Source: JBFAPK01 sp040676675
GTDB taxonomy: Bacteria > Actinomycetota > Actinomycetes > Mycobacteriales > Micromonosporaceae
NCBI RefSeq assembly: GCF_040676675.1
Contig: NZ_JBFAPK010000005.1
Coordinates: 1 to 64,000, forward strand
Direction: 5' to 3'
Length of the DNA: 64,000 bases
Shown: positions 8,309-17,421 of the stretch, piece after piece
Layout of the letters: each line of letters starts with the position of its first letter
Numbering within the stretch: position 1 is the first letter of the stretch
Notes under the pieces: model-generated
Told to the model about the DNA's origin: nothing
Seen by the model: only the letters and a program-made list of their open reading frames with translations
Database searches by the model: none
Translations under genes and position numbers: made by a program

Positions 8309-9103
8309 TCACGGTTCGACGAGCCCCGACTGGTACGCGAAGACCACCAGTTGGGCCCGGTCCCGCGCGCCCAGCTTGGTCATCGCCCGGCTCACGTGGG
8401 TACGGGCCGTCGCCGGGCTGACCACCAGCCGGGTGGCGATCTCGTCGTTGCTCAGCCCCTCGCCGACCAGCGCCACGATCTCCCGTTCCCGCTCGGTGAG
8501 GGTGGCGAGCTGGGGGTGCGGCCGGCGCACCCGGGCGGGCCGGGTGGCGAACTCCCGGACCACCCGGCGGGTGACCGAGGGCGAGAGCAGCGCCTCCCCG
8601 GCCGCCACCAGCCGGATCGCCCGGAGCAGTTCCGCCGGCTTGGTGTCCTTGATCAGGAACCCGCTCGCGCCGTACCGCAGCGCGTCGAAGACGTACTCGT
8701 CCAGCTCGAACGTGGTCAGCACGATCACCCGGGTACCGGTCAGCGCCGGGTCCGCCGCGATCCGCCGGGTCGCCTCGATGCCGTCGACCCCGGGCATCCG
8801 TACGTCCATCAGCACCACGTCGGGGCGCTCCCGGCCGGCCAGCTCGACCGCCCGCAGCCCGTCGGCGGCCTCCCCCACCACGGTGAGATCGTCTTCGCTC
8901 TCCAGCAGGGTACGCAGGCCGAGCCGGACCAGGTCCTGGTCGTCGGCGACCAGGACTCGGATCCGCCCGGGACCCGGAACTCCGTCGCCCGCAAGACCGT
9001 CGCCCGGGGCGCCGCCGTCGTCGGGCCGCGCCGCGCCGCCGGCCGCGGCCACGCCGTCCCGGGCCGCCGGGCCGCCGCCGCCCGGCGCCGCGCCGGGGCT
9101 CAC
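8309..9103 (-). CDS. NarL/LuxR-type response regulator
   Basis: 264 aa if the GTG at 9103 is used; that GTG overlaps the kinase TGA as GTGA, a typical coupled start. It gives a 45-residue Gly/Ala linker before the receiver domain, so a later GTG near the receiver is possible. Receiver: VLVADDQDLVRLGL, phospho-acceptor Asp in VVLMDVRMPG, Thr in VIVLTTFE, Lys in FLIKDTKPAE. The LuxR helix-turn-helix follows: LTEREREIVALVGEGLSNDEIATRLVVSPATARTHVSRAMTKL. It probably regulates the adjacent ABC exporter, as in many kinase-regulator-ABC clusters. Confidence 0.93.
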   Translation of the reverse strand: MSPGAAPGGGGPAARDGVAAAGGAARPDDGGAPGDGLAGDGVPGPGRIRVLVADDQDLVRLGLRTLLESEDDLTVVGEAADGLRAVELAGRERPDVVLMDVRMPGVDGIEATRRIAADPALTGTRVIVLTTFELDEYVFDALRYGASGFLIKDTKPAELLRAIRLVAAGEALLSPSVTRRVVREFATRPARVRRPHPQLATLTEREREIVALVGEGLSNDEIATRLVVSPATARTHVSRAMTKLGARDRAQLVVFAYQSGLVEP

Positions 9104-10272
9104 GGGCGTACCTCGGTCGGCAGCCGGGCGTGGACCCGGAAGCCGCCCTCGGCGCGCGGCCCCACCTCCAGCGTCCCGCCGAGCGCGTCGACCCGCTCCC
9201 GCATCCCGGCCAGCCCGTGCCCGGGTTGGCCGGCGGCCGGGCCGCCGGGCGGCGCACCCCGCCCGGTGTCGGTCACCTCCACGGTCAACGCCGCCTCCTC
9301 GTAGTGGATCGTCACGGTCGCGGTCGCCGCCCCGGCGTGCCGCAGCACGTTGGTCAGCGACTCCTGCACCACCCGGTACGCGGCGATGTCCACCGCCAGC
9401 GGCAGGTCCCGGGCCGCGCCGGTCACCTCCAGGGTGATCGGCAGGCCGGCGGCGGCGAGCCGCGCCCGCAGCGTCTCGATCTGGGCCAGGCCCGGGGTGG
9501 GCGCCCGCTCGGCGTCCCGGCGCACCACCGACAGCGTCGCGCGCAGCTCGTCGAGCGCCTCCTTGCTGGTCCGGCTGATCGCCGTGAGCGCCGCCTCGGC
9601 CTGCTCGGGGCGGCGCGGCAGGAGGTGCAGCGCGATCTCCGCCTGCATGTTGATCGCGGCGAGCCCGTGGCCGACCACGTCGTGGACCTCCTGCGCTATC
9701 CGCAGCCGCTCGTCGTCGGCGTGCCGGCGGGCCAGCTCGGTCCGCGACCGGGCGGTCGACTCCCGGTTGAGCCGCACCGTCGCCCCCAGCGCGAAGGGTA
9801 CGGCCACCCACGCCGAGCTGGACAGCATCCCGGGCAGGCCGGCCGCGCCGCCGCGGGCGTAGAAGACGTGCACCAGCAGGAGCGCCAGCGAGGCGACCGC
9901 CGCCGTGGCCGCCCGCCGGGTCGGCAGGTGGGCCGCGACGGAGTACACCGCGACCACGTACGTGAGGAGGATCGGGCCGTACGGGTAGCCGAAGACCAGG
10001 TACGCGGAGGTGGCCGCGCTGGCGAGGGCGAGCGGGACCAGCGGGTACCGCCGGCGGACGGCGAGCCCGACCGCCGCGCTCGTGACCAGCCCGTAGGCGA
10101 GCCAGTCCACGGGCGTGGAACCGTGCTGGTGCTCCCCGGCCGGCCGGGTACCGATCACCGACAGCACGAGCAGCCCGAACGCCAGCCCGGCGTCGGCGAG
10201 GAACCGGCGCCACGCGCTCCGTCCCGCCGGCGCCGGGTCCGCGCGGCTCACCACAGCATCCGAGAATGTCAC
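9100..10272 (-). CDS. NarL-type sensor histidine kinase (HisKA_3)
   Basis: 390 aa. The first 165 residues hold about five hydrophobic segments (membrane sensor, no obvious extracellular domain). Dimerisation and phospho-acceptor helix: RIAQEVHDVVGHGLAAINMQ, with His197 as the likely phosphorylated residue. The ATPase part has the N box VVQESLTNVLRHAGA and G boxes VTDTGRGAPPG and GHGLAGMRERV. Overlaps the regulator gene by 4 nt, so the pair is coupled. The class is secure; the signal is unknown. Confidence 0.93.
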   Translation of the reverse strand: MTFSDAVVSRADPAPAGRSAWRRFLADAGLAFGLLVLSVIGTRPAGEHQHGSTPVDWLAYGLVTSAAVGLAVRRRYPLVPLALASAATSAYLVFGYPYGPILLTYVVAVYSVAAHLPTRRAATAAVASLALLLVHVFYARGGAAGLPGMLSSSAWVAVPFALGATVRLNRESTARSRTELARRHADDERLRIAQEVHDVVGHGLAAINMQAEIALHLLPRRPEQAEAALTAISRTSKEALDELRATLSVVRRDAERAPTPGLAQIETLRARLAAAGLPITLEVTGAARDLPLAVDIAAYRVVQESLTNVLRHAGAATATVTIHYEEAALTVEVTDTGRGAPPGGPAAGQPGHGLAGMRERVDALGGTLEVGPRAEGGFRVHARLPTEVRP

Positions 10273-10300
10273 GACGGTGGCACCCGGCGTGGTACCGGCC

Positions 10301-11200
10301 TCACAGGACGTCCCCCCGGCGCAGCCGGAACAGGCCGAGCAGGGCGAACCCCAGCAGGTACGCGCCGAGCACCAGCGCCGCCTGACCGCCGCCGACCACC
10401 GCCTCGACGCCGGGCGTGTCGGCGGTGGCGCCGAGCGCGGCGACCAGCGCGCCCGCGTTCGGTCCGGGCAGCCCCTTCTGCGCCTGCGCGACCCAGTCGA
10501 GCAGCGGCGCCGCGATGCTGGCCAGGAGGTTCTGCACGGCCAGCAGCCAGACCAGCCCGAGCCCGACCGGCAGCGCGACGCCGCGCAGCAGCACCGCGAG
10601 CAGGGCGCCGAAGCTCGCCCACATCGTCGCGATCAGCCAGCCGGCGCCCACGCCCACGGCCAGGTCGCCCGCGCCCGGCCAGCTCGTCGGCGCTCCCTCG
10701 GCGGCGGCGATGGCCGCGCTGGTCACCGCTCCGGTGGCGAAGACCGCCAGCACGGCGACGAGGGTCGCCGCGGCGAGCGCGAGCAGCTTGCCGGCGTACC
10801 CGGTGGTGCGGCTCGGGCCCTGCGTCAACAGGGTCTTCCAGGTGCCCCAGCCGTACTCGCCGCCGACCGTCAGCACCCCGAGGATGACCATGAGCGCGCC
10901 GAGGAAGACCGGCAGGCCGCCGATCGAGTTGCCCACCAGCTCCGCCGGCAGCAGCGGGGCGAGGCCCCGGCCGCTGCGCGGCCCGCGGGTGCCGCCGGCG
11001 TAGCCCGCGTACGGGATCAGGTAGGTGAAGGTCAGGCCGAGCACCACCGCGATGACCAGCAGCAGCCAGCTCGCCGGCCGCCGGACCAGCTTGGTCAGTT
11101 CGGCCGCGACGACGCCGGTCAGCCCGCCGAGCCCGCGGGGGCTGGCCACCCCGGTCGGCGCGTCGAGCCCGCGGGGGCTCCGGATGGTCTCAGCCGGCAT
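10301..11200 (-). CDS. ABC-2 type transporter permease
   Basis: 299 aa with about six hydrophobic segments. The N-terminal cytoplasmic part (VVAAELTKLVRRPASWLLLVI) and GGEYGWGTWKTLLTQGPSR between TM2 and TM3 are typical of ABC-2 permeases paired with a bacitracin- or antibiotic-export ATPase. It overlaps the upstream ATPase gene by 11 nt, so the two form one exporter. The first 30 residues contain a duplicated SPRGL segment, so the true start may be internal. Substrate unknown; the neighbouring two-component system suggests stress- or antimicrobial-induced export. Confidence 0.85.
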   Translation of the reverse strand: MPAETIRSPRGLDAPTGVASPRGLGGLTGVVAAELTKLVRRPASWLLLVIAVVLGLTFTYLIPYAGYAGGTRGPRSGRGLAPLLPAELVGNSIGGLPVFLGALMVILGVLTVGGEYGWGTWKTLLTQGPSRTTGYAGKLLALAAATLVAVLAVFATGAVTSAAIAAAEGAPTSWPGAGDLAVGVGAGWLIATMWASFGALLAVLLRGVALPVGLGLVWLLAVQNLLASIAAPLLDWVAQAQKGLPGPNAGALVAALGATADTPGVEAVVGGGQAALVLGAYLLGFALLGLFRLRRGDVL

Positions 11201-12104
11201 GGGTCAGCTCCCCCTCGGTCAGTTCGAAGAACACCTGCTCCAGGTCGCGCTCGCGGGCGCGCAGCTCGCTCACGGCCACCCCGGCGGCCACCAGCTCCGC
11301 GTTGATCCACGAGGCGCGCTCGGCCGGCACCGACAGGTCGAGCGCGCCGTCGACCAGGCGGACCCGGTCGGCGCCGAGCAGGGCGCGGGCGCGGGCCGCC
11401 GCGTCGTCGAGCGGTTCGGCCACCACCCGCAGCGTCGCCGTACCGCGCAGCTCGGCCACGGTGCTCTCGGCGACCAGCCGGCCGCGCGAGACCACCCCGA
11501 CCCGGTCGCAGACCTGCTGCACCTCGCCGAGGAGGTGGCTGGAGAGCAGCACGGTGCAGCCGGCCACGTGCAGCCGCCGCACCAGCGTCCGCATCTCCGC
11601 CATCCCGGCCGGGTCCAGCCCGTTGGTGGGCTCGTCCAGGATCAGCAGCCTCGGGTCCTTCAGCAGCGCCGCGGCCACCCCGAGCCGCTGCTTCATGCCC
11701 AGCGAGTAGGTGGCGTACCGGTCCCCGGCCCGGGCGGCCAGGTCCACCTGCTCCAGCACCACCGGCACCCGCCGCGCCGGCACCCCGGCGTAGCGGGCCA
11801 GCACCCGCAGGTTCTCCCGTCCGGACAGGTACGGGTAGAAGGCCGGCCCCTCGATCAGCGCGCCGACCCGGGCCAGCCCGTCCGGTGCGCCGGGCGGGCG
11901 CCCGAGCAGCCGTACCGAGCCGGAGGTGGGGCGGACCAGCCCGAGCAGCATCCGCAGCGTGGTGGTCTTGCCTGCGCCGTTCGGGCCGAGGAAGCCGTAC
12001 ACCTCGCCCGGCCGCACCGTCAGGCTGATCCCGTCGACGGCGGTGAGCCCGCCGTACCGCTTGGTCAGCCCGGTCGTCTCGACAGGAAGTTCCATGCCGT
12101 TCAC
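11190..12104 (-). CDS. ABC transporter ATP-binding protein
   Basis: 304 aa (GTG at 12104; ATG at 12095 is equally possible). Walker A FLGPNGAGKTTTLRML near residue 40, signature YSLGMKQRLGVAAALL, Walker B LLILDEPTNGLDPAGM, switch His in VLLSSHLLGEVQQVCDRVGVV. The C-terminal 90 residues (LVAESTVAELRGTATLRVV...) form the usual extension of CcmA/DrrA-like exporters. Works with the permease at 10301-11200; the two genes overlap. Confidence 0.93.
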   Translation of the reverse strand: MNGMELPVETTGLTKRYGGLTAVDGISLTVRPGEVYGFLGPNGAGKTTTLRMLLGLVRPTSGSVRLLGRPPGAPDGLARVGALIEGPAFYPYLSGRENLRVLARYAGVPARRVPVVLEQVDLAARAGDRYATYSLGMKQRLGVAAALLKDPRLLILDEPTNGLDPAGMAEMRTLVRRLHVAGCTVLLSSHLLGEVQQVCDRVGVVSRGRLVAESTVAELRGTATLRVVAEPLDDAAARARALLGADRVRLVDGALDLSVPAERASWINAELVAAGVAVSELRARERDLEQVFFELTEGELTHAG

Positions 12105-12277
12105 GGTCCCCGGTACGCCCCGGCGCCGCGTCGGTCACCGGGCGACACCCGGGCTACGCCCGCCGACGTACGCGGGCCGCCCGCCGGGCGTAGCCGATCC
12201 GGCCGCGGCGGCTCGGCCGGGGACGCCCACCGGCCCCGTCGCGGCTGCCGCTCAACCGGCCCCGTCGGCGCGGCGGG

Positions 12278-14593
12278 TCAGCCGGCGGCGGCCAGGACGG
12301 CGGCCTCCAGGCGTTCCCGTTCCGCCTCGTCGTAGCCGGTGCCGACCAGGTAGAACGCGTCGACCACGTCGCCGCCGAGGGTGGAGATGCGGGCGGCGCG
12401 CACCTGCACGCCGGCCTCGTCGAGCGCGCTGGCGACCCGGTAGAGCAGCCCGGCCGCGTCGGCGGCCCGCAGCTCCAGCACCACCGCGTCGGTGGCCGCC
12501 TCGCGGTGCCAGACCACCCTCGGCGCGGCCCCGCCGCCTCGGGCGGCCAGGGCCCGGCCGCGCAGCCGCTGGATCACCGAGACGTCCCCGGCGACGGCGC
12601 GGCGCAGGTCGGCGGTGAGCGCGATCGGGTCGGGCGGGGTGCCGTAGCGGGGCTGCACCAGGAACTCCACCAGCGCCCGGCCCGCCACGGTCGAGGCGTC
12701 GGCGGCGACCACCTCCAGCCGGTGCAGGGCCAGGCAGCCGGCGACGGTGGCGAGCAGGCCGCGCCGGTCGGCGGCGGCGACGGAGACCCGGTCCCCGTCG
12801 AGGTGGACCACCGGCAGCGGCCCGGCCACCAGCGCCGGATCCGGTACCGGCGGGGCCGGCAGCGCCCCGGTGTCCAGCGCGGTGTGCACCCGGCGTACCA
12901 GCTCGGCGACGAGCCGGGCCTTCCAGTCCGACCAGGCGGCCGGCCCGGTGGCCAGGGCGTCGGCCCGGACCAGCCCGTGCAGCAGGCCGAGGGTGGTGCC
13001 GTCCCCGACCGCCTCGGCGACCCCGGAGATCGTCACCGGGTCGGCCAGGTCGCGCCGGGTCGCCACCTCGGGCAGGAGCAGGTGCAGCCGGACCAGCTTC
13101 TCGATCACCGCGACCTCGGCGGGCGGCAGGCCGATCCGGGCGGCGACGGCGCCGGCGATCGGGGCGCCGACGCTGCTGTGGTCGCCCTCCAGCCCCTTCC
13201 CCACGTCGTGCAGGAACGCGCCGAGCAGCAGCAGGTCGGGCCGGTCCACCTCGCGCAGGTACGCGGTGGCCTCGTACGCGGCCTGCACCAGGTGCCGGTC
13301 GAGGGTGAACCGGTGCACCGGGTTGTGCTGCGGCAGACTGCGCAGCCGGGGCCACTCCGGCAGCCAGCCGTCAACCAGCCCGTACCGGTCGCAGGTCTCC
13401 CAGGCGGCGATCAGGCCCTCGCCCGCGCCGAGCAGGGTGATCAGGGCGGCGCGGGCGGCGGGCGGCCAGGGCGCCGGCAGCGGCGGGCAGTAGGCGGCCA
13501 GCCACTCACAGGTGGCCCGCGCGATCGGCAGCCGCGAGCTGGCCGCGGCGGCGGCGACCCGCAGCGAGAGGCTGGGGTCGGGGCGGGCGCCGATGGCGGT
13601 ACGGGCCAGCACCAGTTCGCCGTCGTGCTCGACGACGTCGCGGGCGACCGGGCGCCGGACGGGGCGGCCCTCGGCGTGCCGGCCGCGCCCGGAGCGGAGC
13701 CGGTCGGCGGCGCGCCAGGCGTCGTCGAGGGCGTGGCTGACGGTACGGGCGTCGCCGGCGACCCGGCGCAGCAGCGCGTCGCCGTCGTCCGCGCCGGCAC
13801 CGGAGCGCTGCCCGGCGGCGGAGTCGCCGGACGGGAGCTGGCGCAGCCCGAGCAGGTTCGCCACGGCCGCCCGCTCCTGCGCGACGAGCCGGTCGACCCG
13901 GCGGCCGACGGCGGTGTGCAGGGCGTCGCGGGTGTCGAGCAGCCGCAGGTGCGCGGCGCGTACGGCCGGGCGCAGGGCGTCGCTGATCCCGGCGTACGCG
14001 ATGGCGCGCAGGATGCCGACGTCGCGCAGTCCCCCGGCGGCCTCCTTGAGGTCGCCCTCCAGGAGGAAGGCGAGTTCGCCGTGGGTCTTCCAGCGGGCGG
14101 CGGTGATCTCCCGCAGCGCCGGCAGCTGCCGTACGGCGGTGCGCCGCCACTGGTCGGCGGCGGCCGTGACGAGCTGCGCGGTCAGGTTCCGGTCGCCGGC
14201 GACGTGCCGGGCGTCGAGCAGGCCGAGGGCGACCTTCACGTCGTCGTGGGCGACGGAGAGCGCCTCCGGCACGGTGCGCACCGAGTGGTCGAGCCCGAGC
14301 CGGGCGTCCCAGATCGGGTACCAGATCGAGGCGGCCAGTTCGTCGATGCCGCGCACGCCGGAGTGCAGCAGCACCAGGTCCAGGTCGCCGTGGGGCGCGC
14401 ACTGGCGCCGGCCGAGGCCGCCGACGGCCACCAGCGCCACCGAGCCGCCCGCGGTGGCCGTACCGGCCGGGAAGAGCGCGGTGAGGAAGGCATCGAGTGC
14501 CGCCGCGCGCTGCTCGCGCGCGGCGGCGCCGATGCCGGGGACGAGCGGGGGCCTCGGTCCGGCGACCGCGGGTGCCGTCTCGCCCCGCCTCAT
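12278..14593 (-). CDS. glnD: Bifunctional PII nucleotidyltransferase / deadenylylase GlnD
   Basis: 771 aa from ATG at 14593, 16 nt after the glnB stop. Nucleotidyltransferase motif VAVGGLGRRQCAPHGDLDLVLLHSG near residue 70, an HD domain in the middle (LGAFLHDVGKGLEGDHSSVGA), and two C-terminal ACT domains (VAAADRRGLLATVAGCLALH and LRAADAAGLLYRVASALDEAGV). In enterics GlnD uridylylates PII; in Corynebacterium and Streptomyces the homologue adenylylates GlnK, so adenylylation is more likely here. Third gene of amt-glnB-glnD. Confidence 0.96.
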   Translation of the reverse strand: MRRGETAPAVAGPRPPLVPGIGAAAREQRAAALDAFLTALFPAGTATAGGSVALVAVGGLGRRQCAPHGDLDLVLLHSGVRGIDELAASIWYPIWDARLGLDHSVRTVPEALSVAHDDVKVALGLLDARHVAGDRNLTAQLVTAAADQWRRTAVRQLPALREITAARWKTHGELAFLLEGDLKEAAGGLRDVGILRAIAYAGISDALRPAVRAAHLRLLDTRDALHTAVGRRVDRLVAQERAAVANLLGLRQLPSGDSAAGQRSGAGADDGDALLRRVAGDARTVSHALDDAWRAADRLRSGRGRHAEGRPVRRPVARDVVEHDGELVLARTAIGARPDPSLSLRVAAAAASSRLPIARATCEWLAAYCPPLPAPWPPAARAALITLLGAGEGLIAAWETCDRYGLVDGWLPEWPRLRSLPQHNPVHRFTLDRHLVQAAYEATAYLREVDRPDLLLLGAFLHDVGKGLEGDHSSVGAPIAGAVAARIGLPPAEVAVIEKLVRLHLLLPEVATRRDLADPVTISGVAEAVGDGTTLGLLHGLVRADALATGPAAWSDWKARLVAELVRRVHTALDTGALPAPPVPDPALVAGPLPVVHLDGDRVSVAAADRRGLLATVAGCLALHRLEVVAADASTVAGRALVEFLVQPRYGTPPDPIALTADLRRAVAGDVSVIQRLRGRALAARGGGAAPRVVWHREAATDAVVLELRAADAAGLLYRVASALDEAGVQVRAARISTLGGDVVDAFYLVGTGYDEAERERLEAAVLAAAG

Positions 14594-14609
14594 CGTGATG
14601 GTCGGCCGC

Positions 14610-14948
14610 TCAGAGCGCGTCGAGGCCGCGCTCGCCGGTGCGGACCCGGACGACGTCCTCGACGCCCGTGACCCACACCTTTCCGTCACCGATCTTGCCG
14701 GTACGAGCCGCCGTGACGACGGCGTCGACCACCTTGTCGACGTCGATCTCGTCGGTCAGCACCTCGACCCGGATCTTCGGCAGGAACTCCACCGTGTACT
14801 CGGCGCCCCGGTACACCTCGGTGTGGCCCTTCTGCCGCCCGTAGCCCTGGACCTCGCTGACGGTGAGGCCGGCCACGCCGAGGGCGTGCAGGGCCTCCTT
14901 CACCGCGTCCAGCTGGTGCGGTTTGATGACCGCGGTCACCAGCTTCAT
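14610..14948 (-). CDS. glnB: Nitrogen regulatory protein PII
   Basis: 112 aa from ATG at 14948 (MKLVTAVIKPHQLDAVKEAL). The T-loop reads GYGRQKGHTEVYRGAEYTVEFLPK, with the modifiable Tyr in TEVYRGAEY, and DGKVWVTGVEDVVRVRTGERG forms the nucleotide-binding C-terminal strand. It senses 2-oxoglutarate and ATP/ADP and gates the ammonium channel encoded 26 nt upstream. In actinomycetes it is usually called GlnK. The genetic linkage to amt and glnD is diagnostic. Confidence 0.97.
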   Translation of the reverse strand: MKLVTAVIKPHQLDAVKEALHALGVAGLTVSEVQGYGRQKGHTEVYRGAEYTVEFLPKIRVEVLTDEIDVDKVVDAVVTAARTGKIGDGKVWVTGVEDVVRVRTGERGLDAL

Positions 14949-14974
14949 GTCCAAACCCTCCATCGCTTCAGACG

Positions 14975-16357
14975 TTAACCGGCGACCTTCTCGCTGACCG
15001 GGGTGGCGGGCTCGGCCGCCGGCGTGCTGCTGTTGGGGGTGCCGATCCCGGCGAGCGCGAAGGCGCCACCGCCGCCGCCACCCGCGGGCGAGAGGTCGTA
15101 GCCGCTCTCCGCGTGCTCGGCGACGTCGATCCCGTCGACCTCGTTCTCGGTGCTGGTACGCAGGCCGACGGTGTACTTCACGGCGAGCGCGATCAGCGCC
15201 GCGACCGCGAACGAGTAGACGGTGACGACGAGGCTACCGAGGGCCTGCCGGCCGAGCTGGGTGACGCCGCCGCCGTAGAAGAGGCCCTCGCCCGCGCCGA
15301 GCCCCTCGATCGCGGAGTTCGCCTGGAGGGTGGCGAAGAAGCCGATCGACAGCGAGCCGATCCAGCCGCCGACGAAGTGCACGCCGACCACGTCGAGGGA
15401 GTCGTCGAAGCCGAGCCGGTACTTCAGGCCGACCGCGAGCGCGCAGACCGCGCCGGCGACCAGGCCGATGACGACCGCCGGGATCGGGGCGACGAAACCG
15501 CAGGCCGGGGTGATGGCGACCAGGCCGGCGACGGCGCCGGAGGAGGCGCCGACCAGGGTCGGCTTGCCGTCGCGGATCCACTCGACCACGATCCAGCCGA
15601 GCAGCGCGGCCGCCGTGGCGACCTGCGTGTTGACGAAGGCCATCGCGGTGGTGCTGTCGACGGTCAGCTCGGAGCCGGCGTTGAAGCCGAACCAGCCGAA
15701 CCAGAGCAGTCCGGCGCCGAGCGCCACGAACGGCACGTTGTGCGGCTTGAAGTTCTCCTTGGGCCAGCCGACCCGCTTGCCGAGCACCAGCGCGAGGCCG
15801 AGCGCCGCCGCGCCGGCGTTGATGTGCACCGCGGTACCGCCCGCGAAGTCCAGCGCCTTGATCTTGGCGCCGATGAAGCCGCCGCCCCAGACCCAGTGCG
15901 CCACCGGTACGTAGACCAGCGTGAACCAGCCGAACGCGAAGACGATCCAGCCGGCGAACTTGGTCCGGTCGGAGACCGCGCCGCTGATCAGGGCGACGGT
16001 GATGACGGCGAACATCATCTGGAAGACGAGGACCACGTAGGTCGGGATGCCCGTCCCCGTACCGAGGAAGAGCCATTCCTCACCGGCGAAGTTCGTCTGG
16101 GTGCCGAGGTACTGCGTGAAGCTGCCGATCACGTTGTTCAGGCCGGCGTTGTCGTTGGTGCCGAACGCCAGGGTGAAGCCGTAGATGACCCACAAAACGG
16201 AGACGAGCCCGATGGACACGAAGCTCATCATCATCATGTTGAGTACGCCCTTGGACCGGTTGAGGCCGCCGTAGAACAGGGCCAGACCCGGCGTCATGAG
16301 CAGCACCAGCGCAGACGACACGAGCAACCAGGCGGTGTTGCCGGTGTTGATCTCCAC
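14975..16357 (-). CDS. amt: Ammonium transporter
   Basis: 460 aa with eleven predicted membrane segments. Start MEINTGNTAWLLVSSALVLLMTPGLALFYGG is the Amt/MEP signature region. The twin pore histidines are in DFAGGTAVHINAGAAALG and VVGVHFVGGWIGSLSIG, and the second signature region is GFNAGSELTVD. A Gly/Ala/Pro-rich cytoplasmic tail of about 60 residues follows TM11. First gene of the amt-glnB-glnD operon; the promoter region at 16358-16585 contains a GlnR box, so induction by nitrogen limitation is expected. Confidence 0.97.
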   Translation of the reverse strand: MEINTGNTAWLLVSSALVLLMTPGLALFYGGLNRSKGVLNMMMMSFVSIGLVSVLWVIYGFTLAFGTNDNAGLNNVIGSFTQYLGTQTNFAGEEWLFLGTGTGIPTYVVLVFQMMFAVITVALISGAVSDRTKFAGWIVFAFGWFTLVYVPVAHWVWGGGFIGAKIKALDFAGGTAVHINAGAAALGLALVLGKRVGWPKENFKPHNVPFVALGAGLLWFGWFGFNAGSELTVDSTTAMAFVNTQVATAAALLGWIVVEWIRDGKPTLVGASSGAVAGLVAITPACGFVAPIPAVVIGLVAGAVCALAVGLKYRLGFDDSLDVVGVHFVGGWIGSLSIGFFATLQANSAIEGLGAGEGLFYGGGVTQLGRQALGSLVVTVYSFAVAALIALAVKYTVGLRTSTENEVDGIDVAEHAESGYDLSPAGGGGGGAFALAGIGTPNSSTPAAEPATPVSEKVAG

Positions 16358-16467
16358 GCTGCCTCCTCTCGGTAGGTTCCTCCTTCCGGCAGGCAGGGCA
16401 GCATCGCCCGTACGCCGGTTAGGGCGGAAGCTTCCCGGGCGGCTGTTTCACGCACCGTCTCCGCCCG

Positions 16468-16504
16468 GTTTCGAGCGGGTGACGGCTTGTTTCAGACGTG
16501 TGAA
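16468..16504 (-). promoter_or_regulatory. GlnR-type binding site upstream of amt-glnB-glnD
   Basis: On the minus strand the sequence reads TTCAC-N6-GAAAC-N5-GTCAC-N6-GAAAC, covering 16504 down to 16468. The actinobacterial GlnR consensus is gTnAC-N6-GAAAC-N6-GTnAC-N6-GAAAC, so three of four half-sites match exactly, the first lacks only its leading G, and the central spacer is one base short. A further GAAAC lies at 16449-16445. The site is 111-147 nt before the amt ATG, a plausible activator position. Found by eye; not searched genome-wide. Confidence 0.75.
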
Positions 16505-16585
16505 GAAAATCTCACAGGCGTTGCCGGTGGGCGCGCGGCTCTCAGCGGCTGTCGGGACACCCCGGGCGAGGCTCTCGACAGCCGC

Positions 16586-17374
16586 TCAACGGAGCGCGTA
16601 CTCCAGCGTGTGCCGCTCGTAGTCGAGCAGGCGCAGGTCCCGCATCGGGCGGCGCAGGTGCCCCTTGTGCACGATCCGGACGAAGGCCGGGTCGCCGGCC
16701 GCCGCCATCCGGCGGATCCCCTCGACGTGGTCCACGATCCGCTTGCGGATGGTCCGTACCAGGCGGTGCCGGTCGCGCGGGATCAGCCCGTACGCGTCGG
16801 CGAAGAGCCGCAGCCGGCGCGGGCGGTTCGGCCGCTTCCAGCCCAGCGTGTACGAGTCCCGGTCGGAGAAGAGCGGCACCCAGGTCCAGGCCGCGTAGGC
16901 GACGTCGTAGATCCGGGCGCCCGGCGAGGCGAGGTCGAAGTCGATCAGCGCGAGGGTGCCGTCGGGCCGCCAGATCACGTTGTGCGGGGCGGCGTCGTGG
17001 TGGCAGATCACCTCGGTGTCCGGCGGCGGCGGCCCGAACGAGCGCCAGACCGCGCCGGGCGGCGGCACGAAGCCGTACTGCGCGTCGTGGAACATCCGCA
17101 GCATGGTCGCCACCGTGACCAGTGCCTCGTCGGTGACCCAGTGCGGGGCCAGCGGGTACTCCCCGCACTCCCCCTCCAGGTACGACAGCACCTCGCGGTT
17201 GCGCTCGTCCATGCCGAGCGCCCGGGGTGAGCCGGTGAAGCCGACGTACTCGAGGTGGCGCAGCAGGGCGTGCACCGACGGGGTCCACGGCCCGACGTTG
17301 CGCCGGACCGTGTCGCCGACCCGTACGACGGTGCTCACGTTCCCGCCGTGCAGCGGGATCTCCTGCGAAGTCAC
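16586..17374 (-). CDS. Aminoglycoside phosphotransferase (APH/choline kinase-like) family protein
   Basis: 262 aa from GTG at 17374, chosen for the GGGGAGA six bases upstream. Kinase-like fold: HGGNVSTVVRVGDTVRR (ATP-binding start), catalytic loop ICHHDAAPHNVIWRPDGTLALIDFDLASPG (Brenner-type HxDxxxxN and the DFD Mg site). The C-terminal half is helical. APH-fold proteins phosphorylate diverse small molecules, not only antibiotics, and the substrate here is unknown. It lies 47 nt after ftsY on the same strand and before the amt promoter region. Confidence 0.85.
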   Translation of the reverse strand: MTSQEIPLHGGNVSTVVRVGDTVRRNVGPWTPSVHALLRHLEYVGFTGSPRALGMDERNREVLSYLEGECGEYPLAPHWVTDEALVTVATMLRMFHDAQYGFVPPPGAVWRSFGPPPPDTEVICHHDAAPHNVIWRPDGTLALIDFDLASPGARIYDVAYAAWTWVPLFSDRDSYTLGWKRPNRPRRLRLFADAYGLIPRDRHRLVRTIRKRIVDHVEGIRRMAAAGDPAFVRIVHKGHLRRPMRDLRLLDYERHTLEYALR

Positions 17375-17421
17375 GTACGGTCTCCCCAGTCGCGGCGCCG
17401 GTTCGCGATAGATCACCGAGA

